A stretch of 64,000 nucleotides of DNA from Reinekea forsetii (GCF_002795845.1 NZ_CP011797.1:2828001-2892000), one strand, 5' to 3'; numbered from the stretch's first letter, positions 1 to 8,338 are shown. Notes: a model not told the origin generated them from the letters alone. Made by a program: numbers and translations.

Positions 1-1205
1 CCGTTGACGCCATGAAAATGGGCGCTGTTGACTATATAGCCAAACCCTTTGACCACGAAGACATGATCCGTACCGTTCGGCGCATTATCGACGACGCTCA
101 AAAGAGCAAGGGCACCGATACTGCAACGGTTCTGGGCCGGTTTGAAGACCAACCGGTCTATCTGAGCGAAGCCGGTGATCGAGCCGCCTTGGGCGATCTG
201 GTCGGCAGTTGTCAGCCCATGCAGGTTTTGTATCGCCGCATGCTGCGCGTCGCGCCGGCCGACATCACCGTGCTCATACAGGGTGAGTCCGGTACCGGCA
301 AAGAGCTGGCAGCCCGTGCCATTCATCAATTCAGCCCCCGCAAGGACCAGCCTCTGGTCTGCGTAAACTGCGCGGCGATCCCGGAAAGCCTCATTGAGTC
401 TGAACTGTTCGGCCACGAAAAGGGCTCCTTTACCGGTGCCACGGCCGCTCGCCTGGGCTTGGTCGAAGCTGCCGAGGGCGGTACGCTATTTCTCGATGAG
501 ATCGGCGAACTGCCCTTGGAAGCCCAAGCTCGGTTGTTAAGGGTACTGCAAGAGGGCGAGGTGCGCCGAGTCGGCTCGGTAAATGCGCGCAAGGTCGATA
601 TCCGCCTAATCGCGGCCACCCACCGTAATCTCAAGAAGCTGGTCAAGGAAGGCAACTTCCGAGAGGATCTCTATTACCGCTTGCAGGTCATTGAGATCGC
701 CCTGCCACCGCTGCGCGATCGGATCGCCGATGTGCTCGAAATTGCCGAACACCTAATTCAAAAACATTGTCGACGACTGAAGATCGACTCTGTGCCGAAA
801 CTGTCGCAAAGCGCCCGTGAGCTGGTCGTCCGCTACGATTGGCCCGGCAACGTTCGGGAATTGGAAAACGCCATCCAACGGGCCCTGATTTTGGCCGATG
901 GCATCGATATCAGCGGTAACGATTTGGGCCTGGCCCAGGAAGATTGGGAAGTACCCAATACCCTGGTAAATTCCGACGATCAACCCGGCCCGACTCCCGC
1001 AGCCGAAGTCGCGTTGCCCGAAGATAGCGAAGATCTGTCGTTGGAGGACTACTTTCAACATTTTGTGGTCGAACATCAGGAAGGCATGTCCGAGACCGAA
1101 CTGGCGCAAAAACTCGGCATTAGCCGAAAGTGTCTGTGGGAGCGACGACAACGCCAAGGCATACCGCGGCCTAAAAAGGCCGCCAGCAACGTCGCAGAAC
1201 GTTAA
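1..1205 (+). CDS. cbrB: Sigma-54-dependent response regulator CbrB (5' truncated by window edge)
   Basis: NtrC-class activator of sigma-54 RNA polymerase, the cytoplasmic partner of sensor kinase CbrA in carbon/nitrogen balance. The frame is open from base 3, so most of the receiver domain lies outside the window; only its end remains ('GAVDYIAKPFD', the conserved K-P of receivers). The AAA+ domain shows Walker A 'GESGTGKE', the sigma-54 contact loop in the form 'GSFTGA', Walker B 'GGTLFLDEIGEL' and an R-finger region 'FREDLYYRL'. The C-terminal helix-turn-helix ('LGISRKCLWERRQRQGIPR') and the preceding 'EDLSLEDYFQHFV' match what I recall of Pseudomonas CbrB closely, and the downstream pcnB-folK-pan order supports this. 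Identity is therefore firmer than for a generic NtrC protein. A terminator-like hairpin follows the stop. Confidence 0.9.
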   Translation, partial: VDAMKMGAVDYIAKPFDHEDMIRTVRRIIDDAQKSKGTDTATVLGRFEDQPVYLSEAGDRAALGDLVGSCQPMQVLYRRMLRVAPADITVLIQGESGTGKELAARAIHQFSPRKDQPLVCVNCAAIPESLIESELFGHEKGSFTGATAARLGLVEAAEGGTLFLDEIGELPLEAQARLLRVLQEGEVRRVGSVNARKVDIRLIAATHRNLKKLVKEGNFREDLYYRLQVIEIALPPLRDRIADVLEIAEHLIQKHCRRLKIDSVPKLSQSARELVVRYDWPGNVRELENAIQRALILADGIDISGNDLGLAQEDWEVPNTLVNSDDQPGPTPAAEVALPEDSEDLSLEDYFQHFVVEHQEGMSETELAQKLGISRKCLWERRQRQGIPRPKKAASNVAER

Positions 1206-1241
1206 GCAGTAACCATTTACCCGGCCTAGATCGGCCACGCC

Positions 1242-1276
1242 GATAGGCCAACCTGATGATTTCAGGTTGGCCTATC
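1242..1276 (+). terminator. Hairpin after cbrB
   Basis: A perfect 15-bp inverted repeat (1242-1256 with 1262-1276) with a 5-base loop lies 37 bases after the cbrB stop. No T-run follows directly, so it is a strong transcript-end hairpin rather than a textbook intrinsic terminator. It separates cbrB from the nag genes. Confidence 0.6.
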
Positions 1277-1410
1277 AGCTTCCCCCTTTGCCCCTCCCCT
1301 TTTGACCTCGCCGCTAATACTTTCCTGCCGTTACCGATCTGTTGCCTTGCTGGATCCGCCGGTGACTGACTCTGAATAGTGTTTCATAAGATTCGCGATA
1401 TAGGCATCGC

Positions 1411-1435
1411 ATTGAATTGGTATTGAATTGGTATT
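1411..1435 (+). promoter_or_regulatory. Tandem 11-bp repeat upstream of nagK, candidate GntR operator
   Basis: The 11-mer ATTGAATTGGT occurs twice in direct tandem (1411-1421, 1422-1432) and is followed by ATTG, giving two TTGGTATT elements 11 bp apart. TTGGTAT resembles the half-site of HutC/DasR/YvoA-type GntR operators, and the second gene of the operon encodes such a regulator. Binding is inference. The rest of the 290-bp cbrB-nagK gap holds only the cbrB hairpin. Confidence 0.35.
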
Positions 1436-1495
1436 GTTTATGCGCGAGAAAGGCCGTAATCTGGTTGACCAAACCTAAGGCACTAGACACCCGGC

Positions 1496-2374
1496 ATGAG
1501 TAGCCCTGACACCTATTTAATTGGCATCGATGGCGGCGGCACAAGCTGCCGAGCCCGCATTACCGACCGCCATGGAAACATTGTGGGCGAGGCCCAGGCC
1601 GGCAGCGCAAATATTTTCCAAGACGTTGAATTGGCTTGGCGCTCGGTCCATCAGGCGGTCACTGAAGCCTTTGCCAATGCCAATTTGCCCGCCACATGCG
1701 CCCAGTCCAGCGTGCTGGTGGCGGGCTTGGCGGGCGCCGAAGCGCCCGTGGCTGTCGATGACTTCTTAGATCGGGCAAGCGACTCCTTTGCCGATATCAG
1801 CTTGCTCTCGGACGCCCAAATCGCCTGCCTAGGGGCCCATGCCGGGCAGGACGGGGCCATCTTCATCGTCGGTACCGGGGCCATCGGGATCGCCCTAGAC
1901 CAGGGCCAATGGCGACGCGTCGGCGGTTGGGGCTTTCCGCTTAATGACCTCGGCAGCGGCGCCTGGCTGGGTCAACAGGCGGTGCGAGCGGCGCTTGATC
2001 AACGCGATGGCATTATCGCCCGCAGCCTCTTGACCGATAGCATCTGGAAGATCTTCCCTGCGGGCACCGATGAATTGATTGGCTGGTCGCAAATAGCCAG
2101 CTCCGGTGACTACGGCAGCTTTGCACCATTGGTGCTGAAAGCCGTGGCCGCCCACGACAATCTGGCGGAGGCACTGATGGCCGAACAGATCCAACTGCTC
2201 AGCCGGCAAATTCAGGCACTACCCGCCCACGGCAGAGGTCTGTGTTTGATGGGTGGCTTGGCCGAAACAATCGCCCCGAAACTACCCCGTGACATCCAGA
2301 TACGACAGGTCCCAGCGCTCGGCGATGCGCTCTCCGGTGCGCTGTACTATGCCCAAACCAGGCTCAGACGGTGA
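1496..2374 (+). CDS. nagK: N-acetylglucosamine kinase, BadF/BadG/BcrA/BcrD ATPase family
   Basis: Cytoplasmic kinase expected to phosphorylate N-acetylglucosamine to GlcNAc-6-phosphate with ATP. The N-terminus carries the family phosphate-1 loop 'GIDGGGTSCRARITD'. A second nucleotide motif, 'GTGAIGIAL', lies near residue 125, followed by the 'GGWGFPLNDLGSGAWLG' segment typical of BadF/BadG-type sugar kinases. Length (292 residues) fits the family. It is the first gene of nagK-nagR-nagA-nagB; the regulator's GTG start overlaps its stop by four bases. This non-ROK kinase type is known from the Shewanella GlcNAc pathway. A kinase rather than a PTS component implies that free GlcNAc is imported by a transporter not present in the window. 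A glucosamine kinase activity cannot be excluded. Confidence 0.82.
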   Translation: MSSPDTYLIGIDGGGTSCRARITDRHGNIVGEAQAGSANIFQDVELAWRSVHQAVTEAFANANLPATCAQSSVLVAGLAGAEAPVAVDDFLDRASDSFADISLLSDAQIACLGAHAGQDGAIFIVGTGAIGIALDQGQWRRVGGWGFPLNDLGSGAWLGQQAVRAALDQRDGIIARSLLTDSIWKIFPAGTDELIGWSQIASSGDYGSFAPLVLKAVAAHDNLAEALMAEQIQLLSRQIQALPAHGRGLCLMGGLAETIAPKLPRDIQIRQVPALGDALSGALYYAQTRLRR

Positions 2375-3150
2375 GCGCTAAAATACGTTTAGATCCAGCG
2401 CTGATCGATTTTTTGCGACCAGATGTGAGCCGTTCCGGATCACTTTACACCCAGCTCGCGCGGTCCCTGACTCAGGCCATTGATGAAGGCCTGTTGCTCG
2501 ACGGAGACTTTATTCTGCCCCAACGCGATTTGGCCGAAGCCCTGGGCGTGTCTCGTGTCACGGTCCGCAAAGCGATTGAGTGCCTAGTCGCAGAGGGCCT
2601 GCTGAGTCAACGCCAGGGTGCCGGCACCGTCGTAACCCGACGTGCTCAGGTGTTGATCCGCAAGAATATAGCGGTTCTGAACAGCTTTACCGACGACATG
2701 GTAGCGCGCGGGCTAGCACCCTCTTCATCCTGGGTGGCACGCGTCACGGTGCAGGCTTCGGTCAAAGAAGCTCAAGCCTTAAATTTGTCGCCCGGTGACC
2801 TGGTGAGCCGTTTTACTCGTGTCCGATATGCCAGTGCAACCCCGATGGCCTATGAAATCGCCACGGTTCCCGGCAACCTAGTGCCCAATGCCCTGGCGGT
2901 CGGTGACTCGCTCTACCATGCGCTTGAGGCTCTCGACGCGCGCCCAATCCGGGCCGTGCAAACCATGACGGCAATCAATGCCGAACCAGCAGTCGGCCAG
3001 GCTTTAAAGATCAACACACAGGATGCGGTGCTCTATATCGAGCGGCAAGGCTTTGACGGCACAGATAAACCCGTTGAATTCACTCGATCTTGGTATCGAG
3101 GCGACCTCTATAACTTTGTTGCTGAACTAAACACCACGGAGCAACCCTAA
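2371..3150 (+). CDS. GntR-family (HutC subfamily) regulator of the nag operon
   Basis: Transcription factor with an N-terminal winged helix-turn-helix (about residues 20-85, 'LPQRDLAEALGVSRVTVRKA') and a C-terminal UTRA ligand-binding domain (about 95-245, including 'SRFTRVRYASATPMAYEIATVP' in part). This is the NagR/YvoA/DasR architecture, whose members sense GlcNAc-6-P or GlcN-6-P. The GTG start at 2371 overlaps the nagK stop as GTGA, indicating translational coupling. It probably represses its own operon through the tandem repeat upstream of nagK. The ligand is inferred from neighbours. It could be named nagR or nagQ; I leave the symbol empty because naming differs between lineages. Confidence 0.85.
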   Translation: MSAKIRLDPALIDFLRPDVSRSGSLYTQLARSLTQAIDEGLLLDGDFILPQRDLAEALGVSRVTVRKAIECLVAEGLLSQRQGAGTVVTRRAQVLIRKNIAVLNSFTDDMVARGLAPSSSWVARVTVQASVKEAQALNLSPGDLVSRFTRVRYASATPMAYEIATVPGNLVPNALAVGDSLYHALEALDARPIRAVQTMTAINAEPAVGQALKINTQDAVLYIERQGFDGTDKPVEFTRSWYRGDLYNFVAELNTTEQP

Positions 3151-3151
3151 T

Positions 3152-4297
3152 ATGACGGGTCCAACCGCCTTGACCGGTGCGCGCATCTTTGATGGTTTCA
3201 GGATCCAGATAGACTCTGCGCTGCTATTTGCCGATGACCGCATCGTTGGGCTTATCCCTGCCGATCGGATTCCGACCGGTTATCGAACCATTCGCCTGGC
3301 TGGCGGCCTGCTCGCACCGGGCTTTATCGATTTGCAAATCAATGGCGGCGGCGGTGTGCTGCTGAATAATGTACCGACTGAGCAGACCATGCTGACCATG
3401 GCCCAGTCGCAGGTGCCGTTCGGTGTAACTCGGATCCTGCCGACGGTGATCAGTGACTCCGTTGAGGTCACCGATCAGGCCATTAGCGCGGCACAACGCT
3501 GCGTGAAACAAGACAGCGGTGTTCTAGGCATCCATATAGAGGGGCCGTTCTTCAGTGGCGAAAAGTCGGGCGTACATCGCGCCGATAAGATCCGTGCATT
3601 GGTCAGCAGTGACTGGCTCTGGCTCGAGCGCTTGGCCGGGCTGCCCAGCATCCTCACCCTGGCCCCGGAACGGGTGTCGGCCGAGGCCATCGCCCGCATC
3701 GCTGCGCTCGGCGTTCGCATCTGCGCCGGTCATAGCAACGCCAGCTCAGAGCAGGTTGTGGCCGCCCATGAGCAAGGTCTGTCCGGCTTTACGCATCTGT
3801 ACAACGCCATGAGTCAGCTCACCGGGCGTGAACCGGGCGTGGTCGGCGCCGCACTCACCTTGACTGAGACCTGGGCCGGTCTGATCGCCGACGGTATTCA
3901 TGTACACCCCACCTCGATCCAGACAGCTTTGAACAGCAAGGGCTTTGAGCGGATTTTTTTGGTTAGCGACGCCATGGCCACCGTCGGCAGCCCGCTGACC
4001 CAATTTGAACTCTATGGTGAAACCATCCAACTGCGCGAGGGTCGGCTGATCAATGCTCAAGGCCGACTCGCCGGCAGCGCCATCAGCCTGCTCGATGCGG
4101 TCAAATACTGCCTAGACACACTAAACTTACCGCTGCACCAAGCCCTAGCGATGGCCAGCCGCATTCCAGCCGAATACATGCAACTGGACCACCAGTACGG
4201 CTCGTTTCAACCCGGCCGCCGGGCCGATATTTGCCTGATCAATGATGCTTGGGGCATCGATAAGGTCTGGCGCTCCGGCCAAGCAATTGCTTTTTAG
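3152..4297 (+). CDS. nagA: N-acetylglucosamine-6-phosphate deacetylase
   Basis: Amidohydrolase-superfamily enzyme converting GlcNAc-6-P to glucosamine-6-P and acetate. Visible motifs in order are 'PGFIDLQINGGGGV' (start of the TIM barrel), the metal ligand motif 'GIHIEGPFF' with its conserved Glu, 'AGHSNAS' and 'THLYNAMSQ' (metal and substrate histidines), and 'LVSDAMATVG' with the catalytic aspartate. Length (381 residues) equals that of known NagA proteins. It starts one base after the regulator stop and precedes nagB, so its product feeds directly into the next enzyme. Confidence 0.95.
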   Translation: MTGPTALTGARIFDGFRIQIDSALLFADDRIVGLIPADRIPTGYRTIRLAGGLLAPGFIDLQINGGGGVLLNNVPTEQTMLTMAQSQVPFGVTRILPTVISDSVEVTDQAISAAQRCVKQDSGVLGIHIEGPFFSGEKSGVHRADKIRALVSSDWLWLERLAGLPSILTLAPERVSAEAIARIAALGVRICAGHSNASSEQVVAAHEQGLSGFTHLYNAMSQLTGREPGVVGAALTLTETWAGLIADGIHVHPTSIQTALNSKGFERIFLVSDAMATVGSPLTQFELYGETIQLREGRLINAQGRLAGSAISLLDAVKYCLDTLNLPLHQALAMASRIPAEYMQLDHQYGSFQPGRRADICLINDAWGIDKVWRSGQAIAF

Positions 4298-4338
4298 TGA
4301 CCTAATAACCTAAGTGACAATAGGATGAGAACCCTCGT

Positions 4339-5133
4339 ATGCGCATAGTGATTTTGCCCGACCCCGCCGCCGTTGCAGCATTCGGCGCCCAGCAACTTAT
4401 TAGCCAATTGCAGCAAAAGCCTAGCAGCGTCCTAGGTTTGGCTACCGGCTCGTCTCCAGTGCAACTGTATAAGCGGCTGGTACAGGCCGTGCAAGCGGGT
4501 CAGGTGAGCATGGCCGAGGTGACCACCTTTAATTTAGACGAATATTTGGGCTTAGCGACGACTCACTCCCAAAGTTATCGCCATTTCATGAACACCCATC
4601 TGTTTGATCAAGTCGATATTCGCCTCGCTGCGACCCACGTTTTAGATGGGCTAAGCTCAGACCCTCAGAAGGCCTGCTCCGCTTATGAGGCGCTGATCCG
4701 AGACCAAGGGGGCGTGGATTTGCAGCTCTTGGGCATCGGCCGTAACGGCCATATTGGCTTCAATGAGCCCAGCTCCAGCTTGGTCAGCCGCACTAGGGTA
4801 AAAACCCTGACCGAAGATACGGTGGCGGCCAACCGACGTTTTTTCCAACCGGACGAATTCCAACCCCATCTGGCGCTGACCATGGGCATCGGTACTATTA
4901 TGGACGCCAAACAGATCTTATTAATCGCCACCGGTCAAGACAAGGCTGAGGCGTTGAGGCACACCATCGAAGGCCCCGTCTCGGCGCATTGTCCAGCATC
5001 CATCCTCCAGATGCATGCCAAGGCCACATTGGTTATCGATAAAGCTGCGGCTCAAGGATTACAAGAGAGTGCTTTTTACCAATACATCGAACAGGAGCGT
5101 CAGCGCTTGGTGACCCCTTCGGAGCAGGCTTAA
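4339..5133 (+). CDS. nagB: Glucosamine-6-phosphate deaminase
   Basis: Cytoplasmic isomerase/deaminase converting glucosamine-6-P to fructose-6-P and ammonia, the last step of GlcNAc catabolism. The phosphate loop '[12 protein letters not shown]', the catalytic region 'FNLDEYLGL' and the signature '[13 protein letters not shown]' (catalytic His in the ring-opening site) are all present. At 264 residues it matches the hexameric E. coli-type enzyme in length. It is the last gene of the nag operon, 41 bases after nagA. Its product fructose-6-P is also the substrate of Pgi, encoded 5 kb downstream. Confidence 0.95.
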   Translation: MRIVILPDPAAVAAFGAQQLISQLQQKPSSVLGLATGSSPVQLYKRLVQAVQAGQVSMAEVTTFNLDEYLGLATTHSQSYRHFMNTHLFDQVDIRLAATHVLDGLSSDPQKACSAYEALIRDQGGVDLQLLGIGRNGHIGFNEPSSSLVSRTRVKTLTEDTVAANRRFFQPDEFQPHLALTMGIGTIMDAKQILLIATGQDKAEALRHTIEGPVSAHCPASILQMHAKATLVIDKAAAQGLQESAFYQYIEQERQRLVTPSEQA

Positions 5134-5180
5134 CTTACCCGGAATGGCCAGGCCGTTAATCTAAGAAAGATAATTCACCG

Positions 5181-5239
5181 GTAACAACCTTATGAAAGGC
5201 GGTTACATTCTTGCAACCTTAGGTAACACTTCCTGTTAT
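5181..5239 (+). promoter_or_regulatory. Phased GTAACA/GTTAC half-sites, candidate CbrB enhancer
   Basis: Half-sites GTAACA (5181), GTTAC (5202) and GTAACA (5223) alternate in orientation and are exactly 21 bp apart, two helical turns. A weaker TGTTAT lies at 5234. They sit about 65-120 bp upstream of a sigma-54 promoter, the usual enhancer distance. I recall the Pseudomonas CbrB site at crcZ as TGTTAC-N14-GTAACA; the half-sites match but the spacing here is N16, so the call is inference. Confidence 0.55.
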
Positions 5240-5302
5240 TCGAATTGATCACTATTCGACCTTAAAAATACAAGCTATTGATTTTAAAGGATTTATTACT
5301 TC

Positions 5303-5318
5303 TGGCATGACGAATGCA
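5303..5318 (+). promoter_or_regulatory. Sigma-54 promoter of the CrcZ-like RNA
   Basis: TGGCATGACGAATGCA fits the -24/-12 consensus TGGCACG-N4-TTGCA. The invariant GG and GC are separated by the required ten bases. Counting 12 bases from the -12 C puts the transcription start near 5329, just before the A-rich RNA. Confidence 0.65.
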
Positions 5319-5328
5319 ATAATGATTG

Positions 5329-5531
5329 CGCAAAGCAGGTACGCCCATTAATAAAAATAATAATAGGGCAACCCAACACAGCGACCCCGACTAAAAACAA
5401 AAATAAGGGGTGGCTAACACCTGAGTAATATAATAAAAACAATAATACCAACAAGAATAATAAGCTCATAAAACCCTGCGGAAAGTGCTGTTGCGGTCGG
5501 CGTCCATCGCCGGCTGGCTCGTCTTCCAGCC
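5329..5531 (+). ncRNA. crcZ: CrcZ-like Hfq-sequestering small RNA
   Basis: The 489-bp gap between nagB and pcnB has no credible gene. Downstream of the sigma-54 promoter it contains three runs of in-register A-rich triplets of the A-A-N type bound by the distal face of Hfq: 5350-5367 (five AAN plus AGG), 5393-5407 (five AAN) and 5432-5464 (eleven triplets, ten of them AAN). Small hairpins lie between or after them (GGTG/CACC at 5409-5421; stems at 5499-5511 and 5512-5531). In Pseudomonas, crcZ lies between cbrB and pcnB, is CbrB/RpoN-activated, and titrates Hfq/Crc to relieve catabolite repression through such CA motifs. The 3' end given is provisional: the terminal hairpins lack a T-run and the RNA could extend to near 5600. 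Position, promoter and motifs agree, but there is no expression evidence. Confidence 0.72.
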
Positions 5532-5622
5532 CTCCTACCTAAGTTCTCGGTAGCGAATATCCTCAATTTTCTATACACTGCGCACACTTTTAACTGTCGC
5601 TACAGAGCAGAACTCTCATCTC

Positions 5623-6963
5623 ATGGTCGTTAAGTGGATAAAACGCTGGTTTAACCAGCCTGTTCAAAATTTAAACCTGGTCACCGTTCCTCGGGATCAA
5701 CATCAGGTATCTCGCAAAGGCATCAGTCATAATGCACTGAAGGTCTTGCATCGTCTGCATGGCGCTGGTCATGAAGCATTCCTGGTGGGTGGCTGTGTCC
5801 GCGATCTGCAACTCGGCTATGCGCCGAAGGATTTTGACGTTGCCACCAATGCCACGCCTGAAGATATCCGTAAGATATTCAGTAATTCACGCATTATCGG
5901 CCGACGCTTCCGCATCGTCCATGTGACCTACGGTCGCGAGATTATTGAAGTCACCACCTTTCGCGGTAAGGCAGAAGCATCCGGTTCCGATCAAAAGCAA
6001 TCGGCTGAAGGCATGTTGCTGCGCGACAATGTTTACGGCTCCCTAGAAGACGACGCCAAACGGCGCGACTTCACCATCAATGCCATGTACTACACCGCGA
6101 CTAACTTTTCTGTGCTCGCCTACCCACAGGGCATGGAAGATCTGAACAACAAAATTATTCGCATTATCGGCGACGCTGAAACTCGCTACCGGGAAGACCC
6201 GGTGCGCATGCTGCGGGCCATCCGCTTTGCCGCCAAATTGGGCTTTAGTATCGAACGGAATACCGAGAAACCGATCCGTGAAATGGCGTCGCTATTGACC
6301 CATATCGCACCGGCGCGGTTGTTCGATGAGTTGCTCAAGCTGCTTATGGCCGGATATGGCGTACAAACCTGGGAACTGCTGCAACAATACGGCATCGTGG
6401 AACCGCTGTTGCCGTTGACCTACCAAATTTTGAACCGCGACGCTGACGATCACTATCAGAAGTTTATCAACAGCGCCCTGATTAGCACCGATTTGCGTGT
6501 CAATGCTGGCCGACCGGTGACCCCGGCCTTTATCTATGCGGCGCTATTATGGCCCGCGGTGAAGGATCAGGCGCTCTACAACCTTGAAATGGGCACGCCT
6601 GAGATACCCGCTTGGCAAAAAGCCATGGGTCAAGTTCTCGATCGCCAGGTTAAGACCATCGCCATCCCGAAACGATTCTCTATCCCGATGAAAGAGATTT
6701 GGGAATTGCAGCTGAGATTGCCCAAGCGGAGCGCCCATCGAGCTGAACAGCTGGTGACTCACCCGCGTTTCAGAGCCGCCTACGATTTTCTACTGTTACG
6801 CGAACAGGCCGGCGAACAACTCGATGGTCTGGGCAACTGGTGGACAGAATTCCAAGCCACCAACCCCGCACAGCGCGAAACGATGCTGGCCAATCTGGGT
6901 ACCAAGTCGGCACCCAAGCGACGCCGTCGCCGACCCACGCGTGCCGCTCAATCGGATTCGTGA
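5623..6963 (+). CDS. pcnB: Poly(A) polymerase I
   Basis: Adds 3' poly(A) tails to RNAs and so promotes their decay. The nucleotidyltransferase head has 'FLVGGCVRDLQLG' followed by the catalytic pair in 'KDFDVATNA', then 'RRDFTINAMYY' and the class II signature 'RYREDPVRMLRAIRFAAKLGF' in part. The C-terminus is a basic tail ('APKRRRRRPTRAA'), as is usual for PcnB and not for CCA-adding enzymes. Length (446 residues) is close to that of E. coli PcnB. The ATG at 5623 has only a weak ribosome site; TATACA at 5572-5577 may be its -10. It heads pcnB-folK-panBCD, and folK overlaps its stop. Confidence 0.93.
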   Translation: MVVKWIKRWFNQPVQNLNLVTVPRDQHQVSRKGISHNALKVLHRLHGAGHEAFLVGGCVRDLQLGYAPKDFDVATNATPEDIRKIFSNSRIIGRRFRIVHVTYGREIIEVTTFRGKAEASGSDQKQSAEGMLLRDNVYGSLEDDAKRRDFTINAMYYTATNFSVLAYPQGMEDLNNKIIRIIGDAETRYREDPVRMLRAIRFAAKLGFSIERNTEKPIREMASLLTHIAPARLFDELLKLLMAGYGVQTWELLQQYGIVEPLLPLTYQILNRDADDHYQKFINSALISTDLRVNAGRPVTPAFIYAALLWPAVKDQALYNLEMGTPEIPAWQKAMGQVLDRQVKTIAIPKRFSIPMKEIWELQLRLPKRSAHRAEQLVTHPRFRAAYDFLLLREQAGEQLDGLGNWWTEFQATNPAQRETMLANLGTKSAPKRRRRRPTRAAQSDS

Positions 6964-7436
6964 AGCAGGTTTATATCGGGCTCGGCAGCAATCTGGGCGT
7001 GCCCGCAACACAACTGCACCAGGCGATAGACCGCCTCGCCGCGTTGCCGGATAGCCAAGAACTCAGTCTATCGCCGTGGTATAAAACCAGTGCCGTCGGC
7101 GGACCGCCCGACCAACCCGATTACCTCAATGCCGTCTGCAGTCTGCAGACCGATCTCAGTCCCGAGCACCTATTGACCGCCCTGCAGGCCATTGAAAGCG
7201 AGGCCGGCCGAGAGCGCACCATCCGTTGGGGACCGAGAACGCTCGATCTCGATATCATCTGGTATGAACAGGTCGAATTGGCCACGTCTCGCCTCACCCT
7301 ACCCCACCCCCGCGCTCATTTGCGTGCCTTCGTGCTGCAACCCTTACTGGATCTGAACGCCGATTTTTTACTCCACGACATGGCTCTGCAAGCCTGGCGT
7401 GATGCCGTTGACGGACAAAATATTCAACAAGTTTGA
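6960..7436 (+). CDS. folK: 2-amino-4-hydroxy-6-hydroxymethyldihydropteridine pyrophosphokinase
   Basis: Folate-pathway enzyme (HPPK) transferring pyrophosphate from ATP to hydroxymethyl-dihydropterin. Motifs are the N-terminal 'VYIGLGSNLG', 'SPWYKTSAVGGPPDQPDYLN', and the HPPK signature 'RWGPRTLDLDIIWY' with its metal-binding Asp pair, then 'LPHPRAHLRAFVLQPL'. A GTG at 6960 is chosen: it overlaps the pcnB stop as GTGA and gives 158 residues, matching known HPPKs, whereas an upstream start would add about 40 residues inside pcnB. Confidence 0.94.
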   Translation: MKQVYIGLGSNLGVPATQLHQAIDRLAALPDSQELSLSPWYKTSAVGGPPDQPDYLNAVCSLQTDLSPEHLLTALQAIESEAGRERTIRWGPRTLDLDIIWYEQVELATSRLTLPHPRAHLRAFVLQPLLDLNADFLLHDMALQAWRDAVDGQNIQQV

Positions 7437-7535
7437 TCCCAGTTGGGCTAAGCGGCAAAAGAGCCCTACCGATACTTGACATATTCCGGCACAATCGCAA
7501 CCATTCTCGGCTTATTAACCAAAGGCGCTGCCATC

Positions 7536-8333
7536 ATGTCTAAAGCACACACCGTATCGACGATTCGACAGCTGGTCAGTGACGGTGAAAAATTCACCAT
7601 GCTAACGGCCTATGACGCCACCTTCGCGCACCTTTTTTCGGCGCACGGCATCGAAACATTGCTGGTGGGCGATTCTCTTGGCATGGTCTGCCAAGGCAGA
7701 AGTTCAACCCTGCCGGTGACGCTCGATGAGATGGTCTACCATACCGCCGCCGTCGCCCGCGGCAACCAGGGCGCCCTGATCGTGGCCGACATGCCATTTA
7801 ATAGCTATGGCACTGTGGCGCAGGCTTTGGACAGTGCCGGTCGTTTAATGCAAGCCGGTGCGCAGATGGTCAAGCTGGAGGGCGGGGCTTGGCTGGCCGA
7901 TGCGGTCACGGCCATGAGCCGGGCCGGCATTCCGACCTGTCTACATCTGGGTTTAACACCCCAATCGGTCAATAAGTTCGGCGGCTACAAGGTTCAGGGC
8001 CGCGACGAGGCCTCGGCCCAATTGATGATTAACGAAGCCCTGGCCCTAGAGGCGGCGGGGGCCGACTTTATTCTACTGGAATGCGTGCCAGCCAGTTTGG
8101 CAAAGGCCCTGACTCAAACGGTGTCGGTCCCCGTTATCGGCATCGGGGCGGGTAATGGTACCGATGGCCAGGTATTGGTCAGCTATGACATGTTGGGTCT
8201 CACCCAACAGCGTATGGCCAAGTTTGTGAAAAACTATATGGCCCAAAACACTGGCTGGGAAAGCGCGGTAGCGGCCTATATAGCCGACGTAAAGTCCGGT
8301 CAGTTTCCCGCTCCTGAGCACTGTTTCGAGTAA
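7536..8333 (+). CDS. panB: 3-methyl-2-oxobutanoate hydroxymethyltransferase
   Basis: First committed enzyme of pantothenate synthesis: adds a hydroxymethyl group from methylene-THF to ketoisovalerate. The family hallmarks '[13 protein letters not shown]', '[13 protein letters not shown]', 'MVKLEGG' (catalytic Lys region), '[19 protein letters not shown]' and '[18 protein letters not shown]' are present. The ATG at 7536 with AAAGG ten bases upstream gives 265 residues, the E. coli length. An upstream TTG at 7476 would add 20 residues not seen in the family. It is five bases from panC. Confidence 0.95.
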   Translation: MSKAHTVSTIRQLVSDGEKFTMLTAYDATFAHLFSAHGIETLLVGDSLGMVCQGRSSTLPVTLDEMVYHTAAVARGNQGALIVADMPFNSYGTVAQALDSAGRLMQAGAQMVKLEGGAWLADAVTAMSRAGIPTCLHLGLTPQSVNKFGGYKVQGRDEASAQLMINEALALEAAGADFILLECVPASLAKALTQTVSVPVIGIGAGNGTDGQVLVSYDMLGLTQQRMAKFVKNYMAQNTGWESAVAAYIADVKSGQFPAPEHCFE

Positions 8334-8338
8334 TTACT

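Noticed and set aside
5134-5622. A protein-coding gene in the nagB-pcnB gap
   Set aside because: The reading frames are short and frequently stopped, and the A-rich triplets show no coding pattern; a regulatory RNA explains the region better.
7476-7481. TTGACA as a -35 box for panB, or its TTG as the panB start
   Set aside because: No acceptable -10 lies 16-18 bp downstream, and the TTG start would add 20 residues absent from the PanB family.
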